The notes below the pieces were generated by a model. It did no database searches and was not told where the DNA came from. It saw nothing but the letters and a program-made list of their open reading frames with translations. Both the position numbers and the translations under genes were made by a program. This document shows, one piece after another, positions 48,417-56,227 of a stretch of 64,000 nt of DNA; positions within the stretch are counted from its first letter, which is position 1; each line of letters begins with the position of its first letter. Source of the stretch: Burkholderia mayonis (GTDB lineage Bacteria > Pseudomonadota > Gammaproteobacteria > Burkholderiales > Burkholderiaceae); contig NZ_CP013386.1 in assembly GCF_001523745.2 (NCBI RefSeq), positions 3,472,001 through 3,536,000 of the forward strand, given 5' to 3'.

Positions 48417-48476
48417 GCGGAAGTTGAACGCCGAACACCAAACGCCAGCATGATCGATACAAAAATGCCGGGACGA

Positions 48477-48530
48477 TGAACTGCCCCCCGAAAGTTGGAC
48501 GCCGATCCAATCTTTGAGGTGTTTTTCATG
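48477..48530. mobile_element. Solo IS3-family-like end remnant
   Basis: The sequence TGAACTGCCCCCCGAAAGTT, continuing into GGACGCCGATCCAATCTTTGA, resembles terminal inverted repeats of IS3-group elements, which often carry CCCCCNAAAGTTGGA followed by TCCAA-TTTTG. Internal symmetry (AAAGTTGGA / TCCAATCTTT) supports this. No transposase frame follows, so at most one end remains. Confidence 0.4.
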
Positions 48531-48606
48531 ATCATGAGATCCCGGTCCTTTTTGTCACGCATCGACGAATCCTCGCACGCACACGTGCCCGCGTTCGATC
48601 GGGGCC

Positions 48607-49320
48607 CTACTCCCGCCCCGCCGCATCGAGCGTCGCACGCGCCTTCGCGACGAGCCGCTCGTCGATCGGCGCGAGCACCTCGCCGCGCTCGCGCACGCCC
48701 GAGCCCAAGTGCACGGCCCGCACACCTGTCGCGCGCACGAAGCCGCCGACCGCATCGACAGTAAGCCCCGCCCCCGCGAGCACCGTGCACGTCGAGCCTT
48801 CGGCGCGGCGCACCATCCGCGCGACGACTTCGCGTGCGTCGAGCACCGACGGATGCCCGCCCGATGTCAGCACCGACGTGACAGACGGCACGCGCAGCAG
48901 CGTGTCGAGCGCGGCATTCAGATCACGCGCGACGTCGAAGGCGCGATGAAACGTGAGGTCGCGCCCGTCGGCCGCGTCGGCGATGCGCCGCAACGCATCG
49001 AGATCGACGTCGCCGTGCGCATCGAGCATCCCGAACACAACGCCGTTCACGCCCGCCGCGACGGCCGCGCGCACGTCGCGTGCGATCGCCGCGAGCTCGC
49101 TCGCGTCGTAATGGAACGAGCGGCTGTGCGGCCGCACGATCACGTTGACGGGAATCGGCACCGCGGCCGCGACGGCCTCGATCACGCCGATGCTCGGCGT
49201 CAATCCGCCTTCGCTGATCGCGGTGACGAGTTCGAGACGATCGGCGCCCGCGCGGGCGGCGGCTTTCGCATCGCCGATCGTCGTCGCGATGACTTCGAGA
49301 AGGATCGAGGAAGCTGGCAT
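48607..49320 (-). CDS. cutC: CutC family protein
   Basis: This 237-residue TIM-barrel protein of the CutC family begins LLEVIATTIGDAKAAARAGADRLELV. It contains GLTPSIG, VIVRPHSRSFHYD, the VVFGMLDAHGDVD strand, LTFHRAFDV and VLTSGGHPSVLD, the full family pattern. CutC was linked to copper homeostasis in E. coli, though the exact activity is unsettled. The start at 49320 is the family N-terminus. A 13-copy pentamer array lies upstream, between this gene and the histidine-rich protein gene. Confidence 0.9.
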   Translation of the reverse strand: MPASSILLEVIATTIGDAKAAARAGADRLELVTAISEGGLTPSIGVIEAVAAAVPIPVNVIVRPHSRSFHYDASELAAIARDVRAAVAAGVNGVVFGMLDAHGDVDLDALRRIADAADGRDLTFHRAFDVARDLNAALDTLLRVPSVTSVLTSGGHPSVLDAREVVARMVRRAEGSTCTVLAGAGLTVDAVGGFVRATGVRAVHLGSGVRERGEVLAPIDERLVAKARATLDAAGRE

Positions 49321-49425
49321 CGAAGCGGCCCGGGTCGAATTGAACCAGCCAGCATCGTAACCGACGAAAAACCCGCGTGCGCGTGCGCGGCGCAGCGCGG
49401 CACGACGAAACGTACCTACGCGCGC

Positions 49426-49490
49426 CTTGCCTTGCCTTGCCTTGCCTTGCCTTGCCTTGCCTTGCCTTGCCTTGCCTTGCCTTGCCTTGC
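49426..49490. repeat. 5-bp tandem repeat (CTTGC), 13 copies
   Basis: Thirteen perfect copies of CTTGC between the stop of the histidine-rich protein gene (49526) and the cutC start (49320). On the minus strand it reads GCAAG repeats, 106 bp before the cutC start, so copy number may change cutC promoter or leader spacing. Confidence 0.93.
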
Positions 49491-49525
49491 GCAGCATCGC
49501 ACGCGAACGTATCGCGCTTCGCACG

Positions 49526-50335
49526 TCAGTCGAGATAGTCCGCGTATTCCTTGCGCGCATACGACTGCAACTGCTGCCACGGCAGCACCTTCGCGCGCGG
49601 CGCCGGCGTGAGCGTCAGCTTGCGCGCCGCGTGGCCGTCCGCGCTGCGATACTCGATCGCGAGCGGCGCCTGCAGCGTGTCGCTCCACAGAATGCGGTTC
49701 ATGCCCTGCGCGCGCGGCGCGCCGACCGTCTGCTCGTACCAGCGCGTGCCGGGCGTCGGCCCCGGCTTCGACTTCGCGGCGAAGCGCTTCAATTGCGACG
49801 GCGGCGTGATGTAGTACGCGTTGTCCCACGAGCCGTCGAAGCCCGTCGTCTCGTACTCGGTGGACGGCACCGCGACGATCGTGCGCTGCGCCGCATCCAC
49901 GTATTCGATGCGGACCCGGCCGCCGTCGTACGTCACGTGCCGCGTCGCCGCATCGAAGTTGAAGTGCTTGTGGCCCGCGTGCGCGTCCGTCGTCGCCGCG
50001 GCGGGACGCACGCCGCCGCGCGGTGCTTGCGCACGCGCATCGTCGTGCGCGTGATCGCCATGCGCGTGCGCGTCGTTTGCTTCGGCATGCTTCACACCCG
50101 CAGGCAGCACGCGCTCGATCCACACGTGCCCGTCGCGGCGCACCATCCGCTCGCGATAGACGACGGTGCGCGTCACGCCGTCCGCGCTCACCGATGTACT
50201 TTCGTGCAGCAGTACCGCGTCGAGATCGGGTGCGGAAGACGCGGCAACCGCTGACGCAGTGGCGAGCGTAACCGCCGCACCAAGTACAACACACACGCGC
50301 CGCGCGACGGTTCGTTTCACCGCGAACATCCGCAT
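49526..50335 (-). CDS. Histidine-rich periplasmic protein of the phosphatase operon
   Basis: This 269-residue protein has a signal peptide (about residues 1-32). A His-rich segment at 83-124 (His83, 90, 92, 95, 97, 119, 122, 124) looks metal-binding. A globular C-terminal half (about 125-269) contains FDAATRHVTYDGGRVRIEYVD and ends with SYARKEYADYLD. I do not recognise the family. It starts 14 bp after the alkaline phosphatase stop, so it is co-transcribed. As alkaline phosphatases need Zn2+ and Mg2+, a role in metal supply or assembly is a reasonable but untested guess. Confidence 0.75.
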   Translation of the reverse strand: MRMFAVKRTVARRVCVVLGAAVTLATASAVAASSAPDLDAVLLHESTSVSADGVTRTVVYRERMVRRDGHVWIERVLPAGVKHAEANDAHAHGDHAHDDARAQAPRGGVRPAAATTDAHAGHKHFNFDAATRHVTYDGGRVRIEYVDAAQRTIVAVPSTEYETTGFDGSWDNAYYITPPSQLKRFAAKSKPGPTPGTRWYEQTVGAPRAQGMNRILWSDTLQAPLAIEYRSADGHAARKLTLTPAPRAKVLPWQQLQSYARKEYADYLD

Positions 50336-50349
50336 CGCCTCCCGTTTGC

Positions 50350-51753
50350 TCAGAACCCGAACGCCGACTTCACGAGGCCGAACACCTTCGTGTTGTCGAG
50401 CGTGCCCTTGAACGCCTTCGCATCGGCGCCGTCCGCGAACAGCATCACGTCGCCGCCGCCGTGCGTCTCGGAGCCGGGGCTGCCCATCCGCACGCCGACT
50501 TCCTGCAGGTACGCCTCGCCCGTCGCGGTCGCCGAATCCACCGACGCGCGCAGGTTCGGCCGGTTCGCGCCGTTGCCGAACACGAGCGTCGTATACGTGT
50601 TGCCGTCCGCGTCCTTGCTGGGCTGGCCGTCGCGATAGCTGCGGCTGATGTCGAGAATCGGATTGCCGCGCTTCGAATAGCCGTTGATCGTCATCGTGTG
50701 GTCGTGGTCGGCCGTTACGACGATCAGCGTGTTCGACAGATCGACCTTCGCGAGCGCGGTGCGGATCGCCTCGTCGAACGCGACCGTGTCTTCGAGCGCG
50801 CGCTTCGCGTTCGTGCCGTGCAGCGCGTGATCGATCCGGCCGCCTTCGACCATCAGGAAATAGCCGTTCGGATTCTTCGACAGCACGTCGATCGCCTTCG
50901 CGGTCATCTCCGCGAGGCTCGGCTGCGCCGGGCCTTCTCCCTTGCCCGCGACACGATCGAGCTCGTACTCGAGATGGCTCGTCGTACTGAAGAGTCCGAT
51001 CAGCTTGCCGCCGCCCGCCTGCGCGAGCTGGTCCTTCGTCGCGGCAACCACGTAGCCCTTCGCCTGCAGCTCGGCGAGCAGATTGCGCCCGTCCGCGCGA
51101 CCGCGCTTGTTCGCGACCGGATCGAACGGCGTCCAGTGATTTCGGCCGCCGCCCATCAGCACGTCGACGCCGTCGCCGAGCGCCGCGTTGTAGCCCGCGC
51201 CGCCCGGCACCGCCTGCGCGGCGATGTCGTACTGCGCATCGCGATGGCAGATGTGCGAGTAGGTCGCGGCGGGCGTCGCGTGCGTGAGCTCGGTCGTCGT
51301 GACCGCGCCGACCGCCTTGCCGCGCGCCTTCGCGAGCTCGAGCAGCGTCGGCGCGGCCTTGCCGTTGTTCGCGCCGCAGTTGTTCACCGTCTTGTTGCCG
51401 TTCGCGTCGCTGCCCGGCGCGATCGCGCGCGTGTCGGACGACATCGACAGCACTTCGTTGTTCATCTTCACGCCGGTCATGTACGCGGCCATCGACGGCG
51501 CGCTGTCGGTCGTCTGCGCGTCATTCGAGAAAGTCTTGATGCGCGCGGTGCGCGGCAGCTTCTCCATCGTCAGTTGACCGGCCTCGCCGACCTTGTAGAT
51601 GCGGCTCGCCGTCACGGTCGTCGGGCCCATCCCGTCGCCGAGGAAGAAGATCACGTTCTTCGCCTGGCCCTCGGCATGCGCCGCGTTGCCGAAACCGCCC
51701 GCGAGGGCCGCCGCGGCGAACGCCGCCGCCGCGATGCGCTTCATAGTCGACAT
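50350..51753 (-). CDS. Alkaline phosphatase, secreted
   Basis: This 467-residue periplasmic phosphatase has a signal peptide (MKRIAAAAFAAAALAGGFGNAAHA). The PhoA-type motifs are FLGDGMG (metal Asp), TDSAPSM with the nucleophile Ser, HICHRDAQYD, the MVEGGRIDHALH metal site and VTADHDHT. It releases phosphate from organic monoesters. It lies 31 bp after a second, lipoprotein-type alkaline phosphatase and 14 bp before the His-rich protein gene. The two phosphatases are clearly tandem paralogues. Confidence 0.93.
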   Translation of the reverse strand: MSTMKRIAAAAFAAAALAGGFGNAAHAEGQAKNVIFFLGDGMGPTTVTASRIYKVGEAGQLTMEKLPRTARIKTFSNDAQTTDSAPSMAAYMTGVKMNNEVLSMSSDTRAIAPGSDANGNKTVNNCGANNGKAAPTLLELAKARGKAVGAVTTTELTHATPAATYSHICHRDAQYDIAAQAVPGGAGYNAALGDGVDVLMGGGRNHWTPFDPVANKRGRADGRNLLAELQAKGYVVAATKDQLAQAGGGKLIGLFSTTSHLEYELDRVAGKGEGPAQPSLAEMTAKAIDVLSKNPNGYFLMVEGGRIDHALHGTNAKRALEDTVAFDEAIRTALAKVDLSNTLIVVTADHDHTMTINGYSKRGNPILDISRSYRDGQPSKDADGNTYTTLVFGNGANRPNLRASVDSATATGEAYLQEVGVRMGSPGSETHGGGDVMLFADGADAKAFKGTLDNTKVFGLVKSAFGF

Positions 51754-51784
51754 CCTGTTTTCCCCTGTTCCGTCAAAGCCGCGC

Positions 51785-53224
51785 TCAGAGCTGCGCCGCG
51801 CTGCGCACGAGCTCGAACACCTTATTGTTCTCGATCACGCCGTGGAAGCCGTCGGCGCCGCGCCCGATCGCGCCGAGGAACACATCGGTGCCGCCGTGCG
51901 TCTCGCCGCCCTTCGCCATCCTAACGACCGCTTCCTGCCGGTAGTCGTCGGCGCCCGTCACCGCGTCGGTGAGGCTCGTGCCCGCGCGACTGCCCTGCAC
52001 GCGGTTCTCGCCGTTGCCGAAGCCGATGATCGTGTACGGCGCGCCGTCCGCGTCCTTCGCGATCGCGCCCGTCTGATAGTTGCGCAGCACGCCGAGCACG
52101 CCCGGCTTGCCCGCTTCCGTCTTGCCCGTGCGCGCCGCGTAGCCGTTCAGCACGAGCGTGTGGTCATGGTCGGCCGTCACGACGATCAACGTGTTCTTCA
52201 GATCCGGATCGGTCTGGCGGACCTTGTCGAGCGTCGCCTTGATCGCGTTGTCGAACGCGACCGTATCCTGCAGCGCGCGCTTCGCGTTCGTGTCGTGCAG
52301 CGCGTGGTCGATCCGCCCGCCTTCGACCATCAGGAAGTAGCCGTTCGGGTTCTTCTGCAGCAGGTCGAGCGCGCGCGCCGCCATGTCGGCGAGGCTCGGC
52401 TCCTTCGTCGCGCCGCGGTCGAGGTCGTAGCTCATGTGGCTCGATGCGAAAAGGCCCGCGAGCTTGCCGCTCTTCGTCGCATCGGCAGCGAGGAGCGCGT
52501 CGCGGTTCTGCGCGATCGCGTAGCCCTTCGCCTTCAGCTCGTTCACGAGATTGCGGCCGTCCGCGCGCTTGCCGCCCGCGTCCTTCGGCACGAAGAACTG
52601 CGTGCCGCCTCCCAGCACGACGTCGACGCCGTCGCCGAGCGCCGCGTTGTAGCCCGCGCCGCCCGGCACGAGTTGCGCGGCGATGTCGTTCTCGGCGTCG
52701 CGATGGCACACGTGCGCGTAGGTCGCGGCGGGCGTCGCGTGCGTGACGCGGGTCGTCGTCACGACGCCCGTCGCGAGTCCCTTCGCCTTCGCGATCTCGA
52801 GAAGCGTCGGCACCGATTTGCCGTTGTTCGCGCCGCAATTGCCGGTGAGGCTCGCGGTCGGCTCGATCGCCTTCGTGTCGGGCGTCATCGAGATCACTTC
52901 GTTGTTCGTCTTCACGCCCGTCATGTACGCGGACATCGACGGCGCGCTGTCCGTCACCTGCGCATCGTTCGAATAGGTCTTCACGAACGCGGTCTCGGGC
53001 AGCGTGTCGAGCGTGAGCGCGCCGTCCTCGCCGACCGCATAGATCCGCGCGGCCGTCAGCGTCGTCATCCCCATCCCGTCGCCCAGAAAGAAGATCACAT
53101 TGCGCGCGGCGGTCGTTTGCGCGCCGTCGTCCGATGCGGCTGGGCTCTTCGGCTCGTCGCTGCCGCAGCCCGCCGCCCCGAAGACGCTCGCGCAAAGGAG
53201 CGCCGCCAGTCTCACTCGCTTCAT
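51785..53224 (-). CDS. Alkaline phosphatase, lipoprotein
   Basis: This 479-residue PhoA-family enzyme has a lipobox in its signal (GAAGCGSD, Cys at residue 20), so it should be membrane-anchored. It has FLGDGMGM, TDSAPSM with the nucleophile Ser, the HVCHRDAEND segment, MVEGGRIDHALH and VTADHDHT. It is the first gene of a three-gene operon (this gene, a secreted phosphatase, a His-rich protein). A Pho-box-like sequence at 53285-53302 lies about 60 bp upstream of its ATG, which suggests control by PhoB under phosphate limitation. Confidence 0.93.
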   Translation of the reverse strand: MKRVRLAALLCASVFGAAGCGSDEPKSPAASDDGAQTTAARNVIFFLGDGMGMTTLTAARIYAVGEDGALTLDTLPETAFVKTYSNDAQVTDSAPSMSAYMTGVKTNNEVISMTPDTKAIEPTASLTGNCGANNGKSVPTLLEIAKAKGLATGVVTTTRVTHATPAATYAHVCHRDAENDIAAQLVPGGAGYNAALGDGVDVVLGGGTQFFVPKDAGGKRADGRNLVNELKAKGYAIAQNRDALLAADATKSGKLAGLFASSHMSYDLDRGATKEPSLADMAARALDLLQKNPNGYFLMVEGGRIDHALHDTNAKRALQDTVAFDNAIKATLDKVRQTDPDLKNTLIVVTADHDHTLVLNGYAARTGKTEAGKPGVLGVLRNYQTGAIAKDADGAPYTIIGFGNGENRVQGSRAGTSLTDAVTGADDYRQEAVVRMAKGGETHGGTDVFLGAIGRGADGFHGVIENNKVFELVRSAAQL

Positions 53225-53284
53225 GTTTTCGGCTTCCCGTTGGTGTGGTTTCTTTCAAAAACGAAAGGACGATACGGGGGAGAT

Positions 53285-53302
53285 ATGACGCCGACATGAA
53301 TG
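53285..53302 (-). promoter_or_regulatory. Putative Pho box upstream of the alkaline phosphatase operon
   Basis: On the plus strand ATGACGC-CGAC-ATGAATG appears, with ATGA repeated at an 11-bp interval (53285 and 53296). This is the reverse complement of the TGTCAT-type direct repeat bound by PhoB. It lies 61-78 bp before the phosphatase start codon. Match to consensus is partial. Confidence 0.45.
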
Positions 53303-53476
53303 AAATTGAAAGAACTGAGATTGGAAATTGAATGGTTTTGTGCAGCGCAGAAGGCTTCGCGCGAAGGATCGACGGCGTCACGGGCTGAGCGGCGGACGGC
53401 GCGGCCAGGCACACCGACTCGGCCGTGCTTCGCCGTCGTGCGGCAGACAATCCGCCGAGGTTCCGGCAAGCGTGCG

Positions 53477-53887
53477 TCAGTCGCCGCTGCGCGTAGCAAA
53501 CCGCCAGCCCGCGACGCCGATCGCAAGCGCGAGCAGCGCCGCCCACACGAAATCCTGAAGCGAGAACGCAAGCCCCGGATGCTACGCGGTCGCCATCGCG
53601 AGCAGATCCGGCGACAGCCGCAGCCCAACCATCGCGAGCACGTCGAGGAGCACGAGCCCGGACGACACGACGAGCGCGATGCCGACGGGCCGCAGTCGCG
53701 GCCTGAACGCGCCGATCGCCGCACCGGCCGCATACAGCGCGCCCGCGCCGACGAGCAGCGCCGCAATCCAGACGAGCCGCCGCGGCATCGCGGGTTGCAG
53801 CCAGACGATGAGCATCGTCGCGGTGATTGCGAAGAAGCTGCCGAGCACGTGCAGCAGCACGGCGAGCACGTCGCGCAGCACGTTCAT
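53477..53887 (-). pseudogene. Small membrane protein gene with an in-frame amber stop
   Basis: The frame from the ATG at 53887 runs 101 codons and then meets TAG (53584-53582). It continues in the same frame for 34 codons to TGA at 53477-53479. The part after TAG (HPGLAFSLQDFVWAALLALA...) has a membrane helix and good codon use, so it reads like the lost C-terminus. The intact product would be 136 residues with about four membrane segments. A CAG-to-TAG change would explain it. The truncated 101-residue protein may still be made. It overlaps the upstream membrane-protein gene by 4 bp. Confidence 0.6.
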
Positions 53888-54264
53888 GACGCTGCCTGCC
53901 TGAAGTAGGCCGTCGCGGCCGGGCTATACAGAATGAGCAGGAACAGCGCGATCAGCGCGGCGACGATGATCAACATGCCCTTGAACGGCGTCGTGAACGC
54001 GGAGATCGCGAATCCGACGAGCGCGACGATCGCGTAGAGATTGCGTCCCCAGATCCGTCCCTTCAGGATCGCGACCCCGGCGACGAGATGCAGCGTCTCG
54101 CTGACGACGGCGAGCGCGACGGTCGCCTCGAGCGGCAGCGGCGAGTGGCGCAGCACCGCGAGCGAGGTGGGATCGCGAAGCGAAAACGGCAGCGAGATCA
54201 ACCCGATCACGTTCGAGACGATGACGAACCACCCCAGGACTGTCAGCGAAAGCGGTCTTTTCAT
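53884..54264 (-). CDS. Small membrane protein, four predicted helices
   Basis: This 126-residue protein is strongly hydrophobic. Helices run at about 7-27 (LTVLGWFVIVSNVIGLISLPF), 45-65, 73-90 and 95-113. The order resembles DUF-type small membrane proteins of Burkholderia, but I cannot name the family. It overlaps the downstream membrane-protein gene by 4 bp (ATGA), so the two are translated together and may form a complex. The function is unknown. Confidence 0.75.
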   Translation of the reverse strand: MKRPLSLTVLGWFVIVSNVIGLISLPFSLRDPTSLAVLRHSPLPLEATVALAVVSETLHLVAGVAILKGRIWGRNLYAIVALVGFAISAFTTPFKGMLIIVAALIALFLLILYSPAATAYFRQAAS

Positions 54265-54641
54265 GATCTTTATCCGCGTAGTGCCGATGGCGGGATCGCG
54301 CGACATCGGCCCGGCGCAATCCTCAGCGCATTCTCGGCCTCGCATTCGGAAAAAGCAACGCCGCATGCGCGCGCCCCCTGGCGCGCCGCTTCGTGCGAAC
54401 GAAGCCGCCGCCGTCGTCGATGTCGGAAAGCCCGACGCACGAGACACGGGATACTGTTCGTCGCGCTTCGACGAAGCGGCGCCGCCGCGCGATCCGCACG
54501 ATGGCGCGAATCGGCAGCCACGCCCGCGACAGCGCCCCCTGGCGCCTGCGAAGCACGCGCCGGCGGCCGCCCCCCACACACGGCACACGGCACACGGCGC
54601 GCGGCGGCCGGCATGGCCGCGGCTCGCCGACGTGCCGGCCG
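54265..54641. other. Intergenic region, nothing specific recognised
   Basis: This 377-bp gap lies between the stop of the EAL gene and the start of the small membrane protein gene. Overlapping frames are Arg/Ala-rich shadows. A short CACACGG run lies near 54576-54597. The membrane-gene promoter must lie here. Confidence 0.5.
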
Positions 54642-55934
54642 TCAGGTGCCGAGCGGCTCCTCGTCGTCGATCCAGTCGATATCGCCGCAGAGCACGCACA
54701 GCGTGTCGTTCACACGGACCGCGATCGACAGCGTCACGCACGGCAGCGCCTCGTTGATCGACAGATACGGCCGCGTCACGTGCACGCGCCCCGGCTCGGC
54801 GATCGCCGTCCGAAAATACGGGCGCCTCAGCCAGTTCGCGCCCTGCGCGTCGGCGAGCGGCAGAAAGCGCGTCTCGTGCGCGGCGCGATCCGCGCGCAGC
54901 ACGACATTGCGGCCCGCCTGCCGCCCGCGTTCGTCGAGCAGGAAGCAGCGCGCGGCGTGATCGAGCGCGAGAAAGTTCCAGCAGACCTCGTCGAGCGGCT
55001 CGCTCGCCGCGAGGCGCTCGGCCGCGCGCTCGAACGCACGCTGGTACGGCGCGAGCCGCTGCGCGTCGCGCCGCTCGGTCGCTTCGGTCTGCTTGCGATA
55101 GCGTTCGGTCAGCTCGCCGATGCAGGCGGACACCGCCGCGCCGTCGGGCAGCCCCGGCCCCGGACGCGCGAAAAAATAGCCCTGCACGAAATCCGCCTCG
55201 CACGACAGCGCGATTTGCGCCTCGTGCTCGGTCTCGATTCCTTCGATCAGCACGAGCTTGCCCGCCTCGTGCAACAGCGTGACGAGCCCGTGCAGGATCG
55301 CGGTGAGCCCCGTGCGATGTTGCGCGTGCGACAGCATGATCCGGTCGAGCTTCACGATGTCGGGACTCAACTGCCAGATTCGTTCGATGTTCGAATGACC
55401 GGCGCCGAAATCGTCGAGCGCGATCAGGAAACCGTGCTCGCGAAACTCGCGCACCGCGTCGGCGAGCCGATCGAGATCGTCGGCGCGTTGCTCGAGCACT
55501 TCGAGCACGACGCGCCGCGGCGGAATGTCGAGCCGTTTCAGGTTCGCGAACAGCGCGGCGGCCTGGAACGGATCGGTGAGCACGCCTGGGTGCACGTTGA
55601 GGAACAGCCACTCGCGCTCGGCGCCGAAGCGCGCGAAGTTCTCGAGATGCAGCGCCTGCGCGAGGCGGTCGACCTGCGTCGCTTCGCCGTGGCGCGCGGC
55701 CTCGCCGAACACGTCGAGCGGCGACACCGGCCGGTCGAGCGCATCGTGCGCGCGCAACAGCGCCTCATAGCCGACCGCGCGCATGTGCGACAGGCTGAAG
55801 ATCGGCTGGAACACGCTCGTCAGCGTGAGATCGTGGTGGTGCGCGGCGACGCGCTCGAGACCCGACGTCATCTCCGATTCGAAGCGATACGGCGACGCGG
55901 CGACGGGACGCTCCTGCTGGACGGTGGTGGTCAT
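54642..55934 (-). CDS. EAL-domain cyclic-di-GMP phosphodiesterase
   Basis: This 430-residue protein has an EAL domain at about 35-270. The catalytic set appears complete: EAL as E57-A-L (YEALLR), Asn113 (FLNVHP), Glu145, DDFG with Asp174 and Asp175, Lys195 (IVKLD), and E231-GIET-E. It should hydrolyse c-di-GMP to pGpG. The C-terminal ~160 residues (about 275-430) are a separate domain resembling the PAS/YkuI_C-type sensor, with no GGDEF domain. There is no membrane segment. An AGGAGG ribosome binding site lies just before the ATG at 55934, which decides this start over upstream in-frame codons. Confidence 0.9.
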   Translation of the reverse strand: MTTTVQQERPVAASPYRFESEMTSGLERVAAHHHDLTLTSVFQPIFSLSHMRAVGYEALLRAHDALDRPVSPLDVFGEAARHGEATQVDRLAQALHLENFARFGAEREWLFLNVHPGVLTDPFQAAALFANLKRLDIPPRRVVLEVLEQRADDLDRLADAVREFREHGFLIALDDFGAGHSNIERIWQLSPDIVKLDRIMLSHAQHRTGLTAILHGLVTLLHEAGKLVLIEGIETEHEAQIALSCEADFVQGYFFARPGPGLPDGAAVSACIGELTERYRKQTEATERRDAQRLAPYQRAFERAAERLAASEPLDEVCWNFLALDHAARCFLLDERGRQAGRNVVLRADRAAHETRFLPLADAQGANWLRRPYFRTAIAEPGRVHVTRPYLSINEALPCVTLSIAVRVNDTLCVLCGDIDWIDDEEPLGT

Positions 55935-56227
55935 GCGGCGGCCCTCCTCATGACGAAAACGTCTGCAGGCGAAACATGCGGCTCGCGGGTTTTCATCGGT
56001 GATCCTCGGTTGTTCAATCGTAGTTGTCGCATTGCTCCAAGCAAGCTCCGTGCTCAGTCGTCCGAACCCAGGCGCCGATGCGTCGGCCCCCGATACGTTG
56101 CGTATGCGTTCGAACGGGGATTGTGCGCACCATGACAGTGCGGCCGTGCGCAACCCTCGCTTCCCGACGCGCATTTCGTGCGCACGCTACACTGCGTACC
56201 GTCGTTTCATCCCCGTTTCAATCATCG

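Larger units (their letters stand above)
48223..48606. other. Repeat-filled intergenic region between bioB and cutC
   Basis: About 380 bp between convergent genes. It holds two tandem arrays (48215-48270 and 48340-48416) and an IS-end-like sequence at 48477-48530. No gene is recognised. Confidence 0.55.
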
